Shown: positions 25,994 through 37,799 of the stretch, piece by piece
Layout of the letters: every line of letters starts with the position of its first letter
Numbering within the stretch: the first letter of the stretch is position 1
Source of the DNA: Flaccisagitta enflata
Taxonomy: Eukaryota; Chaetognatha; Sagittoidea; Aphragmophora
NCBI GenBank assembly: GCA_965153355.1
Contig: OZ231128.1
Span: 17,732,001-17,796,000, forward strand
DNA: 64,000 bases
Direction of reading: 5' to 3'
Position numbers and translations under genes: made by a program
The notes under the pieces: model-generated
The model's database searches: none
Seen by the model: only the letters and a program-made list of their open reading frames with translations
What the model was told of the DNA's origin: nothing

Positions 25994-26220
25994 AAAAAAA
26001 CAAAAAATAAAGAAATAAATGCAAAGTAGAAGACAGAAAGAGAGAGAGTACAGACAGACAGGACAGACAGACAGAGAGACAGAGAGAAACACATAGATTT
26101 GATCATAAAGGTGAGAAAAAGAACAAAAATAGTTTGATGAGGGGTAGAATAAAAGAATAATATAGAAGTAAAAAACTGCTAAAAAACAAGGTCGGTTTTG
26201 AAAACAAAACAAAAAATCTT

Positions 26221-27085
26221 GGGTCATTTCAGCACAAATCACACAAACTATAAAACCCAAAAAAATAGATTTGGCTCATTTTTGGTGTACAGATAGCCCA
26301 TGTGGAGATATGCAAAAATCCCGAATTTTTTTTTTTCTACGACGCGTATTTTGGATTTTACGGGGGTTTGAAATTTGGGCCCCCGGGGGTACCCCCAAAT
26401 CTTTGAAAGGCCATAACTTGGCCTGTAGTTGAGCTAGAAAGACAATCTTGGTGTCAATCATCTAGTTTTGGACCAAAGAATCTGATACTACAACAAAAAT
26501 GGTCAAAAATTTTTTTTGGGGGGGTGATTACCCCTAGGGGTACTTTATCGGGGTACCCCGGGGTACCTAGTACGGTGAAATTTGAAAAAATTCAAATTGA
26601 AAAAGAAACTTCATGGTTTTTTGTATCATATTCAAAAATAAAAAACATGTGTATAGACCTCCTAAATACTGAAAAAAAAATAAATAAATGGCTTGTCGGG
26701 GCCATTTTTCACATTTTTACCCTTTCTGAGCCATTTTTGGGTACCCCGAGTTCCTAGTACAGTAAAATTTGGAAAAATTCAAACTGATGAAGAAACTTCA
26801 TGGTTTTTTAAATCATATTCAAAAATAAAAAACATGTGTATTGACCTCCTAGATACTAAAAAAAAATTAATAAAATTGCTTGTCGGGGCCCGTTTTACAT
26901 TTTTACCCTTCTTGGGCCATTTTTGGGTCCCCGGGGATACCTAGTCGTAAAAAGTGGAAAAGTTCTAATTGTAAAAGAATCTTCATGGTTTCTTGAACCA
27001 TATTTAATAATACAAAACCTGTGTTTTGACCTCCTTAGTACTAAAAAATGGCTTGTCGGGCCAATTTTTCAGTTTTACCCTTCTC
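26221..27085 (+). repeat. Left long inverted-repeat arm
   Basis: It contains CCCCTAGGGGTAC-rich palindromic sequence near 26528 and three related sub-blocks of about 200 bp (26570, 26750, 26940), each with an AAACTTCATGG-like core. It is the inverted partner of 31020-31867. Confidence 0.85.
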
Positions 27086-27417
27086 GGGCCAATTGTCAAG
27101 ATGTCAAAGCAGATGAGCAGCTCTGATCCAACTGTTCATAAATTGGTAGCTATGATGTCATTCTGCTGATTTGTCTAAAGAAATCTTAAAACAAAGGGGA
27201 TTCTTTACCCACTGATCAAGGGCAATGACAGTGAAATTGCCGCAATAGCTTGTCGGGGATGTGGTGTCAACCATTGTTTGACTATGTGACATAATCTTGT
27301 TAGAGATGGAATATTGCAGCGACGACTTACAGTCAATAGCAACCCTCAATTTATTCCTTTATATTTCTTCCTCTTTCTCACCTTCACTTCTTTTCGTTTC
27401 ACTCACTCTCTTTCTCT

Positions 27418-27419
<2 letters not shown>

Positions 27420-27475
<56 letters not shown>
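27420..27475. repeat. (GA)n microsatellite
   Basis: A perfect GA run of about 56 bp in the 5' region of the transposon. The ORF across it (27314-27532) is an artefact. Confidence 0.9.
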
Positions 27476-27476
<1 letters not shown>

Positions 27477-27823
27477 AACAGGTTGCGGTTGCGTTTATGC
27501 GACAGCTTGAGTGTGGTCGGACTTGCCTCTAAAGAATTCGAATCTTTTCACTGCATGGTCAAACCTGCCAATCAAAAGAAGATCATCCCGGTTATAATGA
27601 CCAATCATAAACCCCGATTCCCGGCTTCTCATAATTTGAGACGTCATTCAGAATATCTGTTTGAGCAACACTTAAATCGACGCTTGATTTATTGTAATTC
27701 CCATGAAATTTTTTATCATCGTTTTTCCATTGTTCAAGATGCAAATTGACACCCTTTTTTGTTCTTTTAACGATTACATTTTATATAATTACATTGCCTT
27801 TTACCTACTCCAGACAGTTCAAA

Positions 27824-30415
27824 ATGGGTCGAAAATACTGTTCCAACCCACTGGCCCTTCACAGGCGACAGATCACTAAAAACATTCGTCTTGTGACTGC
27901 TGCGGCGGTGAACACGGGATTTGTCAAGGAGGGTGATCTGGTTTGTAGCAACTGTCAAAAAGGACTGTTGGAAAAACAGAAACCGGAAAACCCACTTGTG
28001 GCTGAGGAAACTGTTGAAAATCCTTCAAACTCAGTCTCTGTCAATGTTCTACCGTCCAATGGTGAGACTCCAACATCTGAATCAGAAGAGGACTCAACAG
28101 CTGAAGAATCAACCGCTGAGGATTCCATTTACGAACAGTCAATGGATGAAAGCGATGTTGGAGATATAGCCCAAAGCGTGCTTCTTGCAGTTGGTCAAAG
28201 CCCAATCAAACGGAAAGGGCTAACTCCAGAGCAGAAGAACTCAAAGATAAAGAGGAAGCTGCAATCCGTAAAGGAGAACCTGAAGATTGCCTACGGCGTT
28301 AACATTCAGGATGAAAGCGATGATGATGAGCCGATGGCGAAAAGGTATTTACAAAAAAAAATGTTGAATAGGAGAGGTAGAAAAATTGGGCGTACAGGTG
28401 AGAAACTTTATGGTATTGAATGACTTATCAACTTAGACGCTAATGGATGAACTCACTATGGAGTAACTGATTGTTTGCTGTTAAAGATATATGAAATAAT
28501 TAGCTCCATCTACTTCTTTTTCAGGTTCAAAGGCATACTTGGGGAACTTAGGGATGCATATTCGGATGCCGACAGAACTAAAAAGCTTCAAATTCTCTCT
28601 TTATCTCCTTATGGGATTGAGAAAACCATGGAGTTTTTTGGTGCATCCCAACACATGGTTCTGACTGCCAGAAGCCTGAAGAAAGATTATGGCATCCTCC
28701 CTAAGGTTCCCCATATGTCCAAAGGAAAGGTAGTTACAAAGGATATGGAGCAGAAAGTCATCGACTTTTTTCAAGATGACAGTATTAGTAGACAGATGCC
28801 TGGGAAAAAGGACTGTGTTTCTGTACGCGATAGTGAGGGAAAACGGCATCTTAAGCAAAAGCGTCTGGTTTTGGGTAGTTTCAAAGAGGTTTTCCAAGCA
28901 TTCAAAGAAACGGAAGACCACCCAAATATAGGATTTTCCACCTTCTCATCCCTAAGACCAAAACATTGCGTTTTGGCAGGAACTGCAGGTACTCATGCTG
29001 TGTGTGTGTGTACATACCATCAGAATCCCACTCTACAGTTGAATGCGATTGGTGAGCAAAGTCTTACCTTGGAAAACGTGATGGAGAAAGCTGTCTGTGA
29101 CATTCAGAACCGGTCCTGCATGATGCGAGAGTGTTTTGATTGCCCAGGTCAACAGGGTGTGATGGATTTCATCAAAGATCTTTCAGCGATGGAAGACAAG
29201 GATGAAATTCGTTACAAAAGGTGGGTGTCCACTGACAGGTGCACCCTTCAAGATGTAACAGAATCATCTGAGGAATTCATCGAGTCTTTCTCTGCTGCCA
29301 TCATCAAGCTGCTTAGGCACCATCAGGTGTCAAAGGAGCAAGGCGATGCATTTCGAAGGGCAAAAGATTGTCTGGATGATCGCACTGGTGTTTTGGTTGG
29401 TGATTTTGGTGAGAACTACTCATTTGTTGTGCAAGATGCTGCTCAATCCTTTCACTGGGACAATTCTCAATGCACTTTGCATCCATTTGTTTTTTATTAC
29501 CGGGGTGCTGATGGATCCATCAAACATCAATGCTACTGCTTCATTTCGGATCTCACCAAGCACTCAACAGCCATGTTTCACACTTTCTTAAGGACCTTGG
29601 TTCCACTGCTGAAGCAAACCCATCCCCTGCTTGAAGAACTGATTTACTACTCGGATGGATGTGCAGGGCAGTACAAAAACCGCTACAACTTCATCAACCT
29701 GTTGTACCATGAGGACGACTTTGGAATCAAGGCTCAGTGGAATTTTTTTGCTACATCTCATGGCAAAGGCGCTTGTGATGGGGTCTGTGGGTGTATGAAG
29801 AGATGTGCCGCCAAGGCCAGTCTCCAGAGACCTTACTCAGACCAAATCCTGACAGCAGCTGACTTCTTCAAGTACTGTCGGGACAACTTTCCTAACATTC
29901 AATGTTTCTTCACCCCCAAAGCAGAAGTCGAGCAGGTAACTGCTGACTTGGAGCAAAGGTTCAGCACTGCTTTGACTATTGTTGGAACTCAAAAGCACCA
30001 TCACTTTCGGCCAATCAGTGGCGGAAAGCTTGAAATCGCTGAGACTTCACACAGCTTTTCCAACAGAAAGCCAGTTCCAATCTGTCGAGTTGGGGATAAT
30101 GTCCCTGGTCATGAAGACAATCATGTTGAACCTCCTAACTTGGTTGGTTCCTACGTTGTTGTTGCCGATAATTCGAAACTCTGGGTTGGCTTTGTCGACC
30201 ACATGTGTGAACAGTTTGGTGACTACTTCATCCGATTCCTTCATCCGGCAGGAATCAATGCCTCTTATTCATTTCCAGACAACGGGCGTGAAGAGTGCTT
30301 CAAAGAGCAAAGCCACATCAAAGGAGTTTTGCCTGCGCCAACTTTGTCTGGCAGATCTTCAAGGATCCGGTACGCATTTCCAAGGGAAAACTTGAACTCC
30401 CTGATGAGGGACTAA
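27824..30415 (+). CDS. DDE-type transposase candidate, two exons
   Basis: Exon 1 (27824-28344) begins MGRKYCSNPLALH; exon 2 (28525-30415) is joined in frame by a GT-AG intron (AAAAG then GTTCAAAGG), giving about 803 residues. The N-terminal 45 residues contain a Cys pair (CSNC) of a possible DNA-binding knuckle, followed by an acidic linker and a Lys-rich stretch. The C-terminal half has an RNase H-like pattern: LVGDFGENYSF, then QSFHWDNSQCTLHPF, YYSDGCAGQYKN and SHGKGACDGVCG, with conserved-looking Asp residues in the GDF, SDG and CDG blocks as candidate catalytic acids. I recall similar uncharacterised proteins in other animals but cannot name the superfamily. Both exons are open, so the gene may be active. 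Confidence 0.75.
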
Positions 30416-30430
30416 TGTATCTAGTGCAAT

Positions 30431-30920
30431 CTAAGGGTGACCAACTCTAACGCAATAAAAGGGTGACCAACTCTAGCGCAATAAAAGGGTGACCAACTTT
30501 AGCGCAATAAAAGGGTGACCAACTTTAGCGCAATAAAAGGGTGACCAACTCTAGCACAATAAAAGGGTGACCAACTCTAGCGCAATAAAAGGGTGACCAA
30601 CTCTAGCGCAATAAAAGGGTGACCAACTCTAGCGCAATAAAAGGGTGACCAACTCTAGCGCAATAAAAGGGTGACCAACTCTAGCGCAATAAAAGGGTGA
30701 CCAACTCTAGCGCAATAAAAGGGTGACCAACTCTAGCGCAATAAAAGGGTGACCAACTCTAGCGCAATAAAAGGGTGACCAACTCTAGCGCAATAAAAGG
30801 GTGACCAACTCTAGCGCAATAAAAGGGTGACCAACTCTAGCACAATTAAAGGGTGACCAACTCTAGCGTAATTAAAGGGTGACCAACTCTGGTGCAATAA
30901 AAGGGTGACCAACTCTAATG
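30431..30920. repeat. 26-bp tandem array behind the transposase gene
   Basis: About 18-19 copies of a 26-bp unit containing GGGTGACCAACTCTAGCGCA followed by ATAAAA. The central copies are identical and the outer ones degenerate, as in arrays kept uniform by recombination. Every copy carries AATAAA, so the transcript end of the transposase gene probably falls within it. Confidence 0.9.
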
Positions 30921-31019
30921 CACAATTCTAAGCGTTTAACCTACCACTGCCTAGTCCAAAGTCTAGGAGCTGCTTGTCAACATGCAGAAAGGGGATGGGA
31001 CGCTTAGAACTGTTGCAAC

Positions 31020-31867
31020 ACTGAAAAATTGGCCCGACAAGCCATTTTTTAGTACTAAGGAGGTCAAAACACAGGTTTTGTATTATTAAATATGGTTCAA
31101 GAAACCATGAAGATTCTTTTACAATTAGAACTTTTCCACTTTTTACGACTAGGTACCCCCGGGGACCCATAAATGGCCCAAGAAGGGTAAAAATGTAAAA
31201 CGGGCCCCGACAAGCAATTTTATTAATTTTTTTTTAGTATCTAGGAGGTCAATACACATGTTTTTTATTTTTGAATATGATTTAAAAAACCATGAAGTTT
31301 CTTCATCAGTTTGAATTTTTCCAAATTTTACTGTACTAGGAACTCGGGGTACCCAAAAATGGCTCAGAAAGGGTAAAAATGTGAAAAATGGCCCCGACAA
31401 GCAATTTATTTATTTTTTTTTCAGTATTTAGGAGGTCTATACACATGTTTTTTATTTTTGAATATGATACAAAAAACCATGAAGTTTCTTTTTCAATTTG
31501 AATTTTTTCAAATTTCACCGTACTACCCCGGGGTACCCCGATAAAGTACCCCTAGGGGTAATCACCCCCCCCAAAAAAATTTTTGACCATTTTTGTTGTA
31601 GTATCAGATTCTTTGGTCCAAAACTAGATGATTGACACCAAGATTGTCTTTCTAGCTCAACTACAGGCCAAGTTATGGCCTTTCAAAGATTTGGGGGTAC
31701 CCCCGGGGGCCCAAATTTCAAACCCCCGTAAAATCCAAAATACGCGTCGTAGAAAAAAAAAATTCGGGATTTTTGCATATCTCCACATGGGCTATCTGTA
31801 CACCAAAAATGAGCCAAATCTATTTTTTTGGGTTTTATAGTTTGTGTGATTTGTGCTGAAATGACCC
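31020..31867 (-). repeat. Right long inverted-repeat arm
   Basis: Near-perfect inverted copy of the left arm with a few small differences, e.g. CCCATAAATGG against CCATTTTTGGG. High similarity of the arms implies recent origin or gene conversion. Confidence 0.85.
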
Positions 31868-33074
31868 ATTTCGGGTTTGGCCTCAAAACCGAGCCTCGGC
31901 CTTCTCACGGCCAAACCCGCAAGGCCTTAATAACAGGGTGTGCAAAAAATTTGGTAAAACATAAAAACAAAAAAACCTCACTTCTTGATGGCCCAGCAAT
32001 ACGAAATTTGGGGTATAGCCTCCTAATTAGTTCTACTAGATGTTAGAATGTGCCGTTTTTCATAAGAATAATCTTGGTCGGCAAAGGAATGAATTATACT
32101 CTGGTAAAACTTTCCCATTTCACAGAATTTTTTCTTCAAATCATTCTCCTGTCTAAACGGTTTGAGCTACAGATGCCAGATTAGTCTCAAATAAAAGATT
32201 TTTTAATTTTCTTTCATTTGAGTTCAATCTGGCATCTGAAGCTCAGACCGTTTAGACAGGAGAATGATTTGAAGAAAAACTTCCAGGTTACTGGTAAAAA
32301 TTCTGTGAAACGGGAAAGTTTGACCAGAGTGTAATTCATTCCTTTGCCAACCAAGATTATTCTTATGAAAAACGGCACATTCTAACATCTAGTAGAACTA
32401 ATTAGGAGGCTATACCCCAAATTTCGTATTACTGGGCCATCAAGGAGTGTGGTTTTTTGTGCTTTTATGTTTTTACCAAATTTTTTGCACATCCTGTTAA
32501 AATAATCAAATTTATCTCTTATAAAAGACATTTTTATGATTGATAAGCATAAAACGCGGAAAGAAAACTTGTGCGTGTGGCTATATCAAAAATCAAAAAT
32601 CTTTATTTCTGCAAAAAATTTCAATGATAAAGTTAAAACACTGTAGAGCATTGTTTCAGGAATCAGAAGTTATGTGCAATGAATAGCAAGTTTGGTAATT
32701 TTGGATGAATCCACAGCTTAAATCAAAGGCCTTACCCCGTTTGGCGGCGTGGAGAGGCCGGCTTGACTCGCCTCTGACGTTGGCGTCGAAGTCCCACCTC
32801 GATTACCGCCACTGCCGCCGGTCGACGGCGGAGGAACGCCGGGCGGAAACAAGGGAGGAGGACCTCCGCTGCTCCCACTCGATCCTGGTTCGGAACAAAT
32901 TCCTACTTGATAAACATGACGCAATCAACATATGCAACGTTATCTCGATTCTTCAAAACAATAGAAAGGCATGACATTCCGCGAAGATCAATATCTCAGA
33001 GAGAGAGACGCTTTCTCGTATGCAAATAAGACTGCGAGTGATGCATAATTGATGCTAATATGTCAGTTCCATAC

Positions 33075-35383
33075 CTTCTTCAGCGGCCGAGGGACCCCTG
33101 GGTCCACTGCCGTTGTAAGGCCCACCACCGCCTGCTCCTCCTCCACCTCCTCCAACCCACTTGTCTTGATTTCCGCGTGGGGACTGATCTTGGGATGAGC
33201 GGCCGCCGCTGTTGCTTTTGCCCAAAGGCAAAAGTGGCACGATGCCTCCTCCTCCTCCTCCACCACCAGTGGCGATATTATCGCGGAAATCACCGCCACG
33301 GTTGGGACCACCTCCAGTCTTGACAGACTCTTCTTGAGTAGGCTGGAAGCCCGCTCCTACTCCCGCCGCACCACTACCTGCTCCCACACCACCTCTAGGG
33401 CCACCACCGCCGCCTCTTTCCGGCCCACCTCCTGAAGAGTTAGAGGAAGCTGGTTGTTGTCCAACAGGTAGAAAACCCCGGCGCCGATCCTCCTCGCCTC
33501 GGGGCGCCGGATACCGGCCACTTCTCTCACCGCCGACGTCGTTGTTGGAACTTTCTTTCGGACCCCCAAAACGAGGATCAAAATCGGGCTGCTGCTGCTG
33601 TTGTTGAAGTTGCTGTTGTTGTCTTCTTTGAGCCGGCGGCTGATAGACTCCGCTCGGTTTTGGCGCCGGAGGACTCTCGGCGCTATTAGGCGACGCCGCA
33701 GAATTGAAATGACTGCGCTGTTGCTGTTGTTGTTGTTGTTGTTGTTGCGGTGATGTCGATGAAAACCCGTCCGCTCGACCGCCGCCGCCGCCAAAACCGC
33801 CCGGCTGATGATGCTGTTGCTGCAGATAAGGAACGGCCTCTTTGAAAAATGGCGGTCCCGGTTCTTTGACTCCCGGCACCCAATCAGCGCTGGCGTCGGG
33901 AGATGGCAAAAGACTTGGCGGCGCTTGAAGCGGACTTAATCCAGCGCCACTACCGGCGTTACTACCACCGCCGCCGCCGCCGCCGTTTTCCCCACCGTTA
34001 GTCTGACCTCCCCGATTATGATTATTGCCGTAACCTAAAGCAGATTCTTCCCTTTCCCTTTCTCTAGGTGACGGTCCACCACTTCCACCTCCTACGCCAA
34101 CGCTAAAGTGGTTATTACCACCACCACCGCCAACTCCGCGCTCGACACTACCACCACTTCCAACTCCTCCCTTATCAGACGCGTCTCCTCGATCGTCGTA
34201 ATGAGAAGAAGATGATCCTGGTCCCTGGCTGATTGGGACGTAACTGGGTGAAGCGGCGCGCTGGCCAAAGCGACCGTTCTGTTGATGATGCTGTTGTCGC
34301 GGCTCTAGAGGCTGAAGACTTCTTGGAGGAGCGTTGGAGCCGTCCCTCTCCCTATAATTGCCTCCGATGGTATTATTGCCGTTGTTCCCGCCGTAATAAT
34401 CGCCTTTGCTATCATGATTCCCACCGTCCCCGGTGGGCCCGCCACTGCCGAGGGAAGGAGGGCTGTTGCCCACCCCGCCAAGCTGCGGTTGTTGGTGCTG
34501 TTGTTGCGGTGGTGGTGGTTGTTGTTGCTTTCCCGGTCCAGTGTTGGGACTATGGGCACCCCCTTTATACCCTTGCTGCTGATGTTGGTAGGTCTGCGGC
34601 GGGCCGTGATTCAGATGAACATTGGTGGCATGTGCCGGCCCTGAATTATTATGATTGTCCCTCTGCGGTTGCGACCTTGGATCTTGGTGGGCGTTGTCAC
34701 CATTTGGGCCCCCGGCGTAGTGATTGTGGAAGCGGTTAGGACCGCTGTTGCCCGGGAAGTTGTTGTTACCGCCGTGGTGAGGATTGTGGGCGTAACCACC
34801 GCCGCCTCCACCTCGACGAGGTTGAGACTGCTGGTGATACGGTTGGCGTTGGTACGGCTGCTCCAATGAATGGTTGTAATCTTCTCCTCTTCCATACGAC
34901 GGTCCCCCGCCGCCGCCGCCTCCGTAATTTCCACGAGGCGACTGAGATGCACCAGAATCTCCTTGCAAATGGTGGTGGTGGTGGTTGCTATTGTAGAAGT
35001 TACCTCCTCCTCCTCCTCCGCGGGACGAATAATGGCCGCCGCCGCCGCCGCCGCCGCCTCCTCGGTTAGGGACCCCAGCCTCCGCCTGCGGTGCACCGGA
35101 ACCCGGACCGGGCCCTCCTCCACCGCCGCGCGCGGGAGGCGCAGATTCGTTATTCCACTGATCGTAATTAGGAGCAAATGCCGGGTTGTGTTGGTGTTGT
35201 TGTTGTTGATGTGGTGCGTTCGGGCCCTTGTTGTAAGGTGGTTGTTGTTGTTGTTGCTGTTGTTGCGTATACGATGGATGTTGCTGTTGTTGTTGTTGGT
35301 GATGATGTTGCGGTTGCTGCTTCGGCTGATGCGGATACTTGTTGTATTGTGAGGAAGAGGGTGGACCATCTCGTTTCAAATGA
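33075..35383 (-). CDS. eIF4G2-like copy B exon 4: giant low-complexity exon
   Basis: 2309 nt, open throughout, and equal to copy A exon 4 except for in-frame changes in polyQ, polyG and polyH runs and a few substitutions. It is phase-compatible with neighbouring exons (in 2, out 1). Preservation of the frame despite many repeat-length changes argues that it was under constraint until recently. Confidence 0.8.
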
Positions 35384-35468
35384 CTACGGATTCAACAAAA
35401 AATGATGAAGGGAAATTGGCATTATAAAAACTTTCACCAATGAGTTCATGATAACTATATGAATTATT

Positions 35469-35615
35469 AGTTGCGGACACGCAACTCTATAAGAGGCTTT
35501 GTCCGTCCGTCCGTTGGTTGGTCCGTCCGTAACCATCGAGTCGAAAAGTGAGAAAACGCGCATTTCCGCCCCTGCCCACCCGTCCGCAACTGATGGCCGT
35601 GTATCCGGCCTTGGT
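35469..35615 (-). mobile_element. Hairpin-family element (GTTGCG subtype), present only in unit B
   Basis: It inserted into eIF4G2-like intron 3; unit A has the empty site near 9785. In element orientation it starts ACCAAGGCC, has AGTTGCGGAC about 27 bases in, a GGAC tract, a TTATAGAG block, and ends in hairpin AGTTGCGTGTCCGCAACT. The flanks show an 8-9 bp repeat of AATTATTA, but the site is itself an ATTA repeat, so the duplication is not secure. Confidence 0.8.
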
Positions 35616-36690
35616 AATTATTAATTATTAACACAGCGACTTAGAACTTCACTAAAGCTTCATGAACCCGCCCAGCTGGCAGTTTACCTCGGTGGACCCC
35701 AGCGTCCTTGGTTCTCGTCGTCCTGATTGGTGCCGTAAGATTGGTGAAACTGATTTTGACTATTAAAGTGTTGTTGGTTTTGTTGTTGCCGTGTAAATTC
35801 AGATCCGTATCCATTCGAACTAGCTCCATGGGCTCCAAAGTCAGAGTTGGCGCCTTGAAAATTAAGAGAGGCAAAATTATCGAAACATTCAAAAACTGAA
35901 TTACAAGATAAAAAAACATCGCCATCAATAATTCCCAGGGGTGTATAAAGTTGAGCGTTTGCCCCCCCCCCCCGTAGGGGGAATAAAATCAAATGATTTG
36001 GAGATGGGAAAAAATAGCATAAGGTGGAGAAGAAGAAAAAACAAAGTTTTAATAGATTTTACAATTTTCTCAGTTCCAAAAGATTGTATTTGATCGCTAT
36101 AACACTATCTTACACTATTCTGACCATATTTATACTATATTCATACGCTATGGGGTAGAAAATCAAACAATTTTTCAATCAGGCGAAGAAGGAAATCAAA
36201 AACCAGGGGGGGGGAAGGAATCAAAAGCAGCTCAACTTTATACACCCCTGATTATTCCATTTTTCCAATTACCCGGAATCCCATGTTGGTTTTGATTTCT
36301 CAAAGCGGGTGGCAAATAAGCTTCGCTATTTTGCCCCTTGGGTGCGTTGGGTGAGTTGTTTGAATGATGGCGGTTGTTGGAGCCTTGGTAAGCAGCCGGT
36401 GCCTGAGAGCCGTGAGCCGTGGAAGCGGCGGGGCCGGAACTCGACGCCTGCGCTACCTTGGCATGAGGAACGCCCACTCCTAAAACGGCGCCGTAGGGAA
36501 CGTTGTGGAGAAGGAACGTATACAAAAATTGTTCATCATTAATTCATTTGCAAGCTTGTTTTAGCTCAATATGTGTTCTCGTTTATCTGCTTTCGAAATA
36601 AGCTCTTAAATGATATGTTAATTTTTGTTCTGACATTTTTCCTGATAGATTTCTATGGATAATCATGGAGCCAAGACAAATGGAAGATGG

Positions 36691-36717
36691 AGATGCTACG
36701 AGACTACAATGTGCTGA

Positions 36718-36760
<43 letters not shown>

Positions 36761-37247
36761 CCCCTGTCCGTCGGTAGGTCGGTCCCCTTTTTGGGCAACG
36801 GCCCCAAAGGACCGACATATGGGCCGATGTCTTTTAGGACACATGGGTTAATTTCCAGACATCCATCCATCCGCCCTTCATTCATCCATCCGTCCGTCCG
36901 TTTACTTTCCAAGCCACAAATCCGCCCAAAAGCTGTCAGCTCATTGGAAGTTCTAGATCACTCATCTAAGGCCAAAACTGTGCTTCTAGGACGTCTGTAA
37001 ATCCACCCTGTGTCCTTCAGGACACCGACTCTTTAGGGCCGAGCTGCCCTGCGCTCACTCCACTTCCTCACTCAATCACTCTTAACACGGTATTGGGTAT
37101 CGCTGACCATGTGTGATCTTTGGATGACTAGCAATATTGTTTTCACAGTCTCTGGCCTCACTGCCCCTGCCCAACTGCTCCAGTAACTCAAATACAGCCC
37201 CTGCCCACCCGCACGCGACTAGGGTGGTCGGTGTATCTGGCCTTGTT
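36691..37247 (-). mobile_element. Long hairpin-family element in eIF4G2-like intron 1 (copy B)
   Basis: This is the orthologue of the element at 10940-11485, with the same ends and internal inverted blocks. Differences include a longer CTGT microsatellite at 36717-36760. Confidence 0.6.
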
Positions 37248-37469
37248 GTTCCTCCACCTAACGTAAGCGGGGTGAATGGGAGGGGGGGGGGGCGAAGAAC
37301 AACTCACCTGTCGGGCCAGAGAGAGGAACCAGCGGAGGCTTTCTCTCGGAGTCCCTGTCCGTAAAGGAGGTGTTGTAACTGGTCTTGAATTGCATTCGAT
37401 ACGTGGGATCGGGAAGCGGGGAATATGATAAAGCTGGTAGGGCCTCAATGTCGCGCGCGTCCCCACAGC

Positions 37470-37477
37470 TTTATATA
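37470..37477 (-). promoter_or_regulatory. TATA box of eIF4G2-like gene, copy B
   Basis: This is the counterpart of the copy A TATA box. It lies about 75 bases upstream of the first ATG at 37395-37393. The surrounding 60 bases, including the GC-rich initiator region, are unchanged between units. Confidence 0.55.
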
Positions 37478-37799
37478 AGCGCTCAGTTTCCTGTTGTTTT
37501 TGTTTCTTTATTTCGAATTATTGTTGTCTTGGTTTGGTAGAAAATTGTTAGGATACTTTTTTAACTTGGTTTTATCTCTCTAGTTTGATAATCTTTGATT
37601 TTGCGTAAGGTTTTACGTTTTCTGGTTGCGAACGTAGTAAAGAAGTTGGTTGATGGCATAAAGTGAAACGCTTTTTAAAACGCTTCTTTAAAAAAATGAC
37701 GCGTGTTAAAAATGTCCGATTAATTTTTTGTTAAGTTAGAGGTTAACGTTAAGCTTTTTTTTTAATGTTATTTTCTTTGTTGATGAACGAAAAGAAAGA

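Larger units (their letters stand above)
26221..31867 (+). mobile_element. Transposon with 0.85-kb inverted repeats and a DDE-type transposase candidate
   Basis: The arms 26221-27085 and about 31020-31867 are near-perfect inverted copies starting GGGTCATTTCAGCAC. Between them lie a (GA)n run, a two-exon gene (27824-30415) and a 26-bp tandem array. Outer flanks (TCTT and ATTT) do not form a target duplication, so this copy may have been rearranged. The foldback element in the RIOK2 intron (61465-62453) has related arms and a clean 4-bp duplication AGGT, suggesting that this family makes 4-bp target duplications. The Sola superfamily is one known group with that property; assignment is unproven. 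Confidence 0.75.
25469..31929. mobile_element. hAT-like element inserted into the foldback MITE
   Basis: It has inverted ends TAAGGCCTTGCG and an 8-bp target duplication ATAACAGG at 25461-25468 and 31930-31937. The duplication includes the first bases of the foldback element, which proves the order of insertion. An 8-bp duplication fits the hAT superfamily, as does the subterminal GGTTCGGTAT sequence near 25525. No hAT transposase is seen; its own sequence appears to be about 25469-26220 plus 31868-31929, with another transposon inside. Confidence 0.75.
25464..32497. mobile_element. Outer foldback MITE, split by a later insertion (unit B only)
   Basis: Ends ACAGG...CCTGT are flanked by TA at 25462-25463 and 32498-32499; unit A has the single-TA empty site in intron 5. 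The main body is 31933-32497, whose arms (ACAGGGTGTGCAAAAAATTT and complement) fold back over about 565 bp with a short loop near 32210. Its first few bases were separated from the body by the hAT-like insertion 25469-31929. Confidence 0.8.
21063..37395 (-). pseudogene. eIF4G2/DAP5-like gene, copy B, 3'-truncated
   Basis: Exons mirror copy A: 37395-37308, 36479-36273, 35853-35688, 35383-33075, 32902-32736, 25344-25166, 24924-24822, 24552-24268, and 21275 onward. Exons 1-8 match copy A with preserved frame and splice sites. In the last exon the sequence diverges from copy A about 30 nt before the copy A donor: the frame runs ...KKKAG then AIKCR and stops at 21065-21063, without a donor. The remaining MIF4G exons are absent before the next gene. 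If transcribed it would give about 1240 residues, a long disordered region plus a half MIF4G domain. It could be a dominant, decoy or non-functional product, or an allele of copy A misplaced in assembly. Confidence 0.8.

Noticed and set aside
30431-30920. Regularly spaced repeats suggesting a CRISPR array
   Set aside because: Units are directly contiguous with no variable spacers, in an animal genome, inside a transposon.
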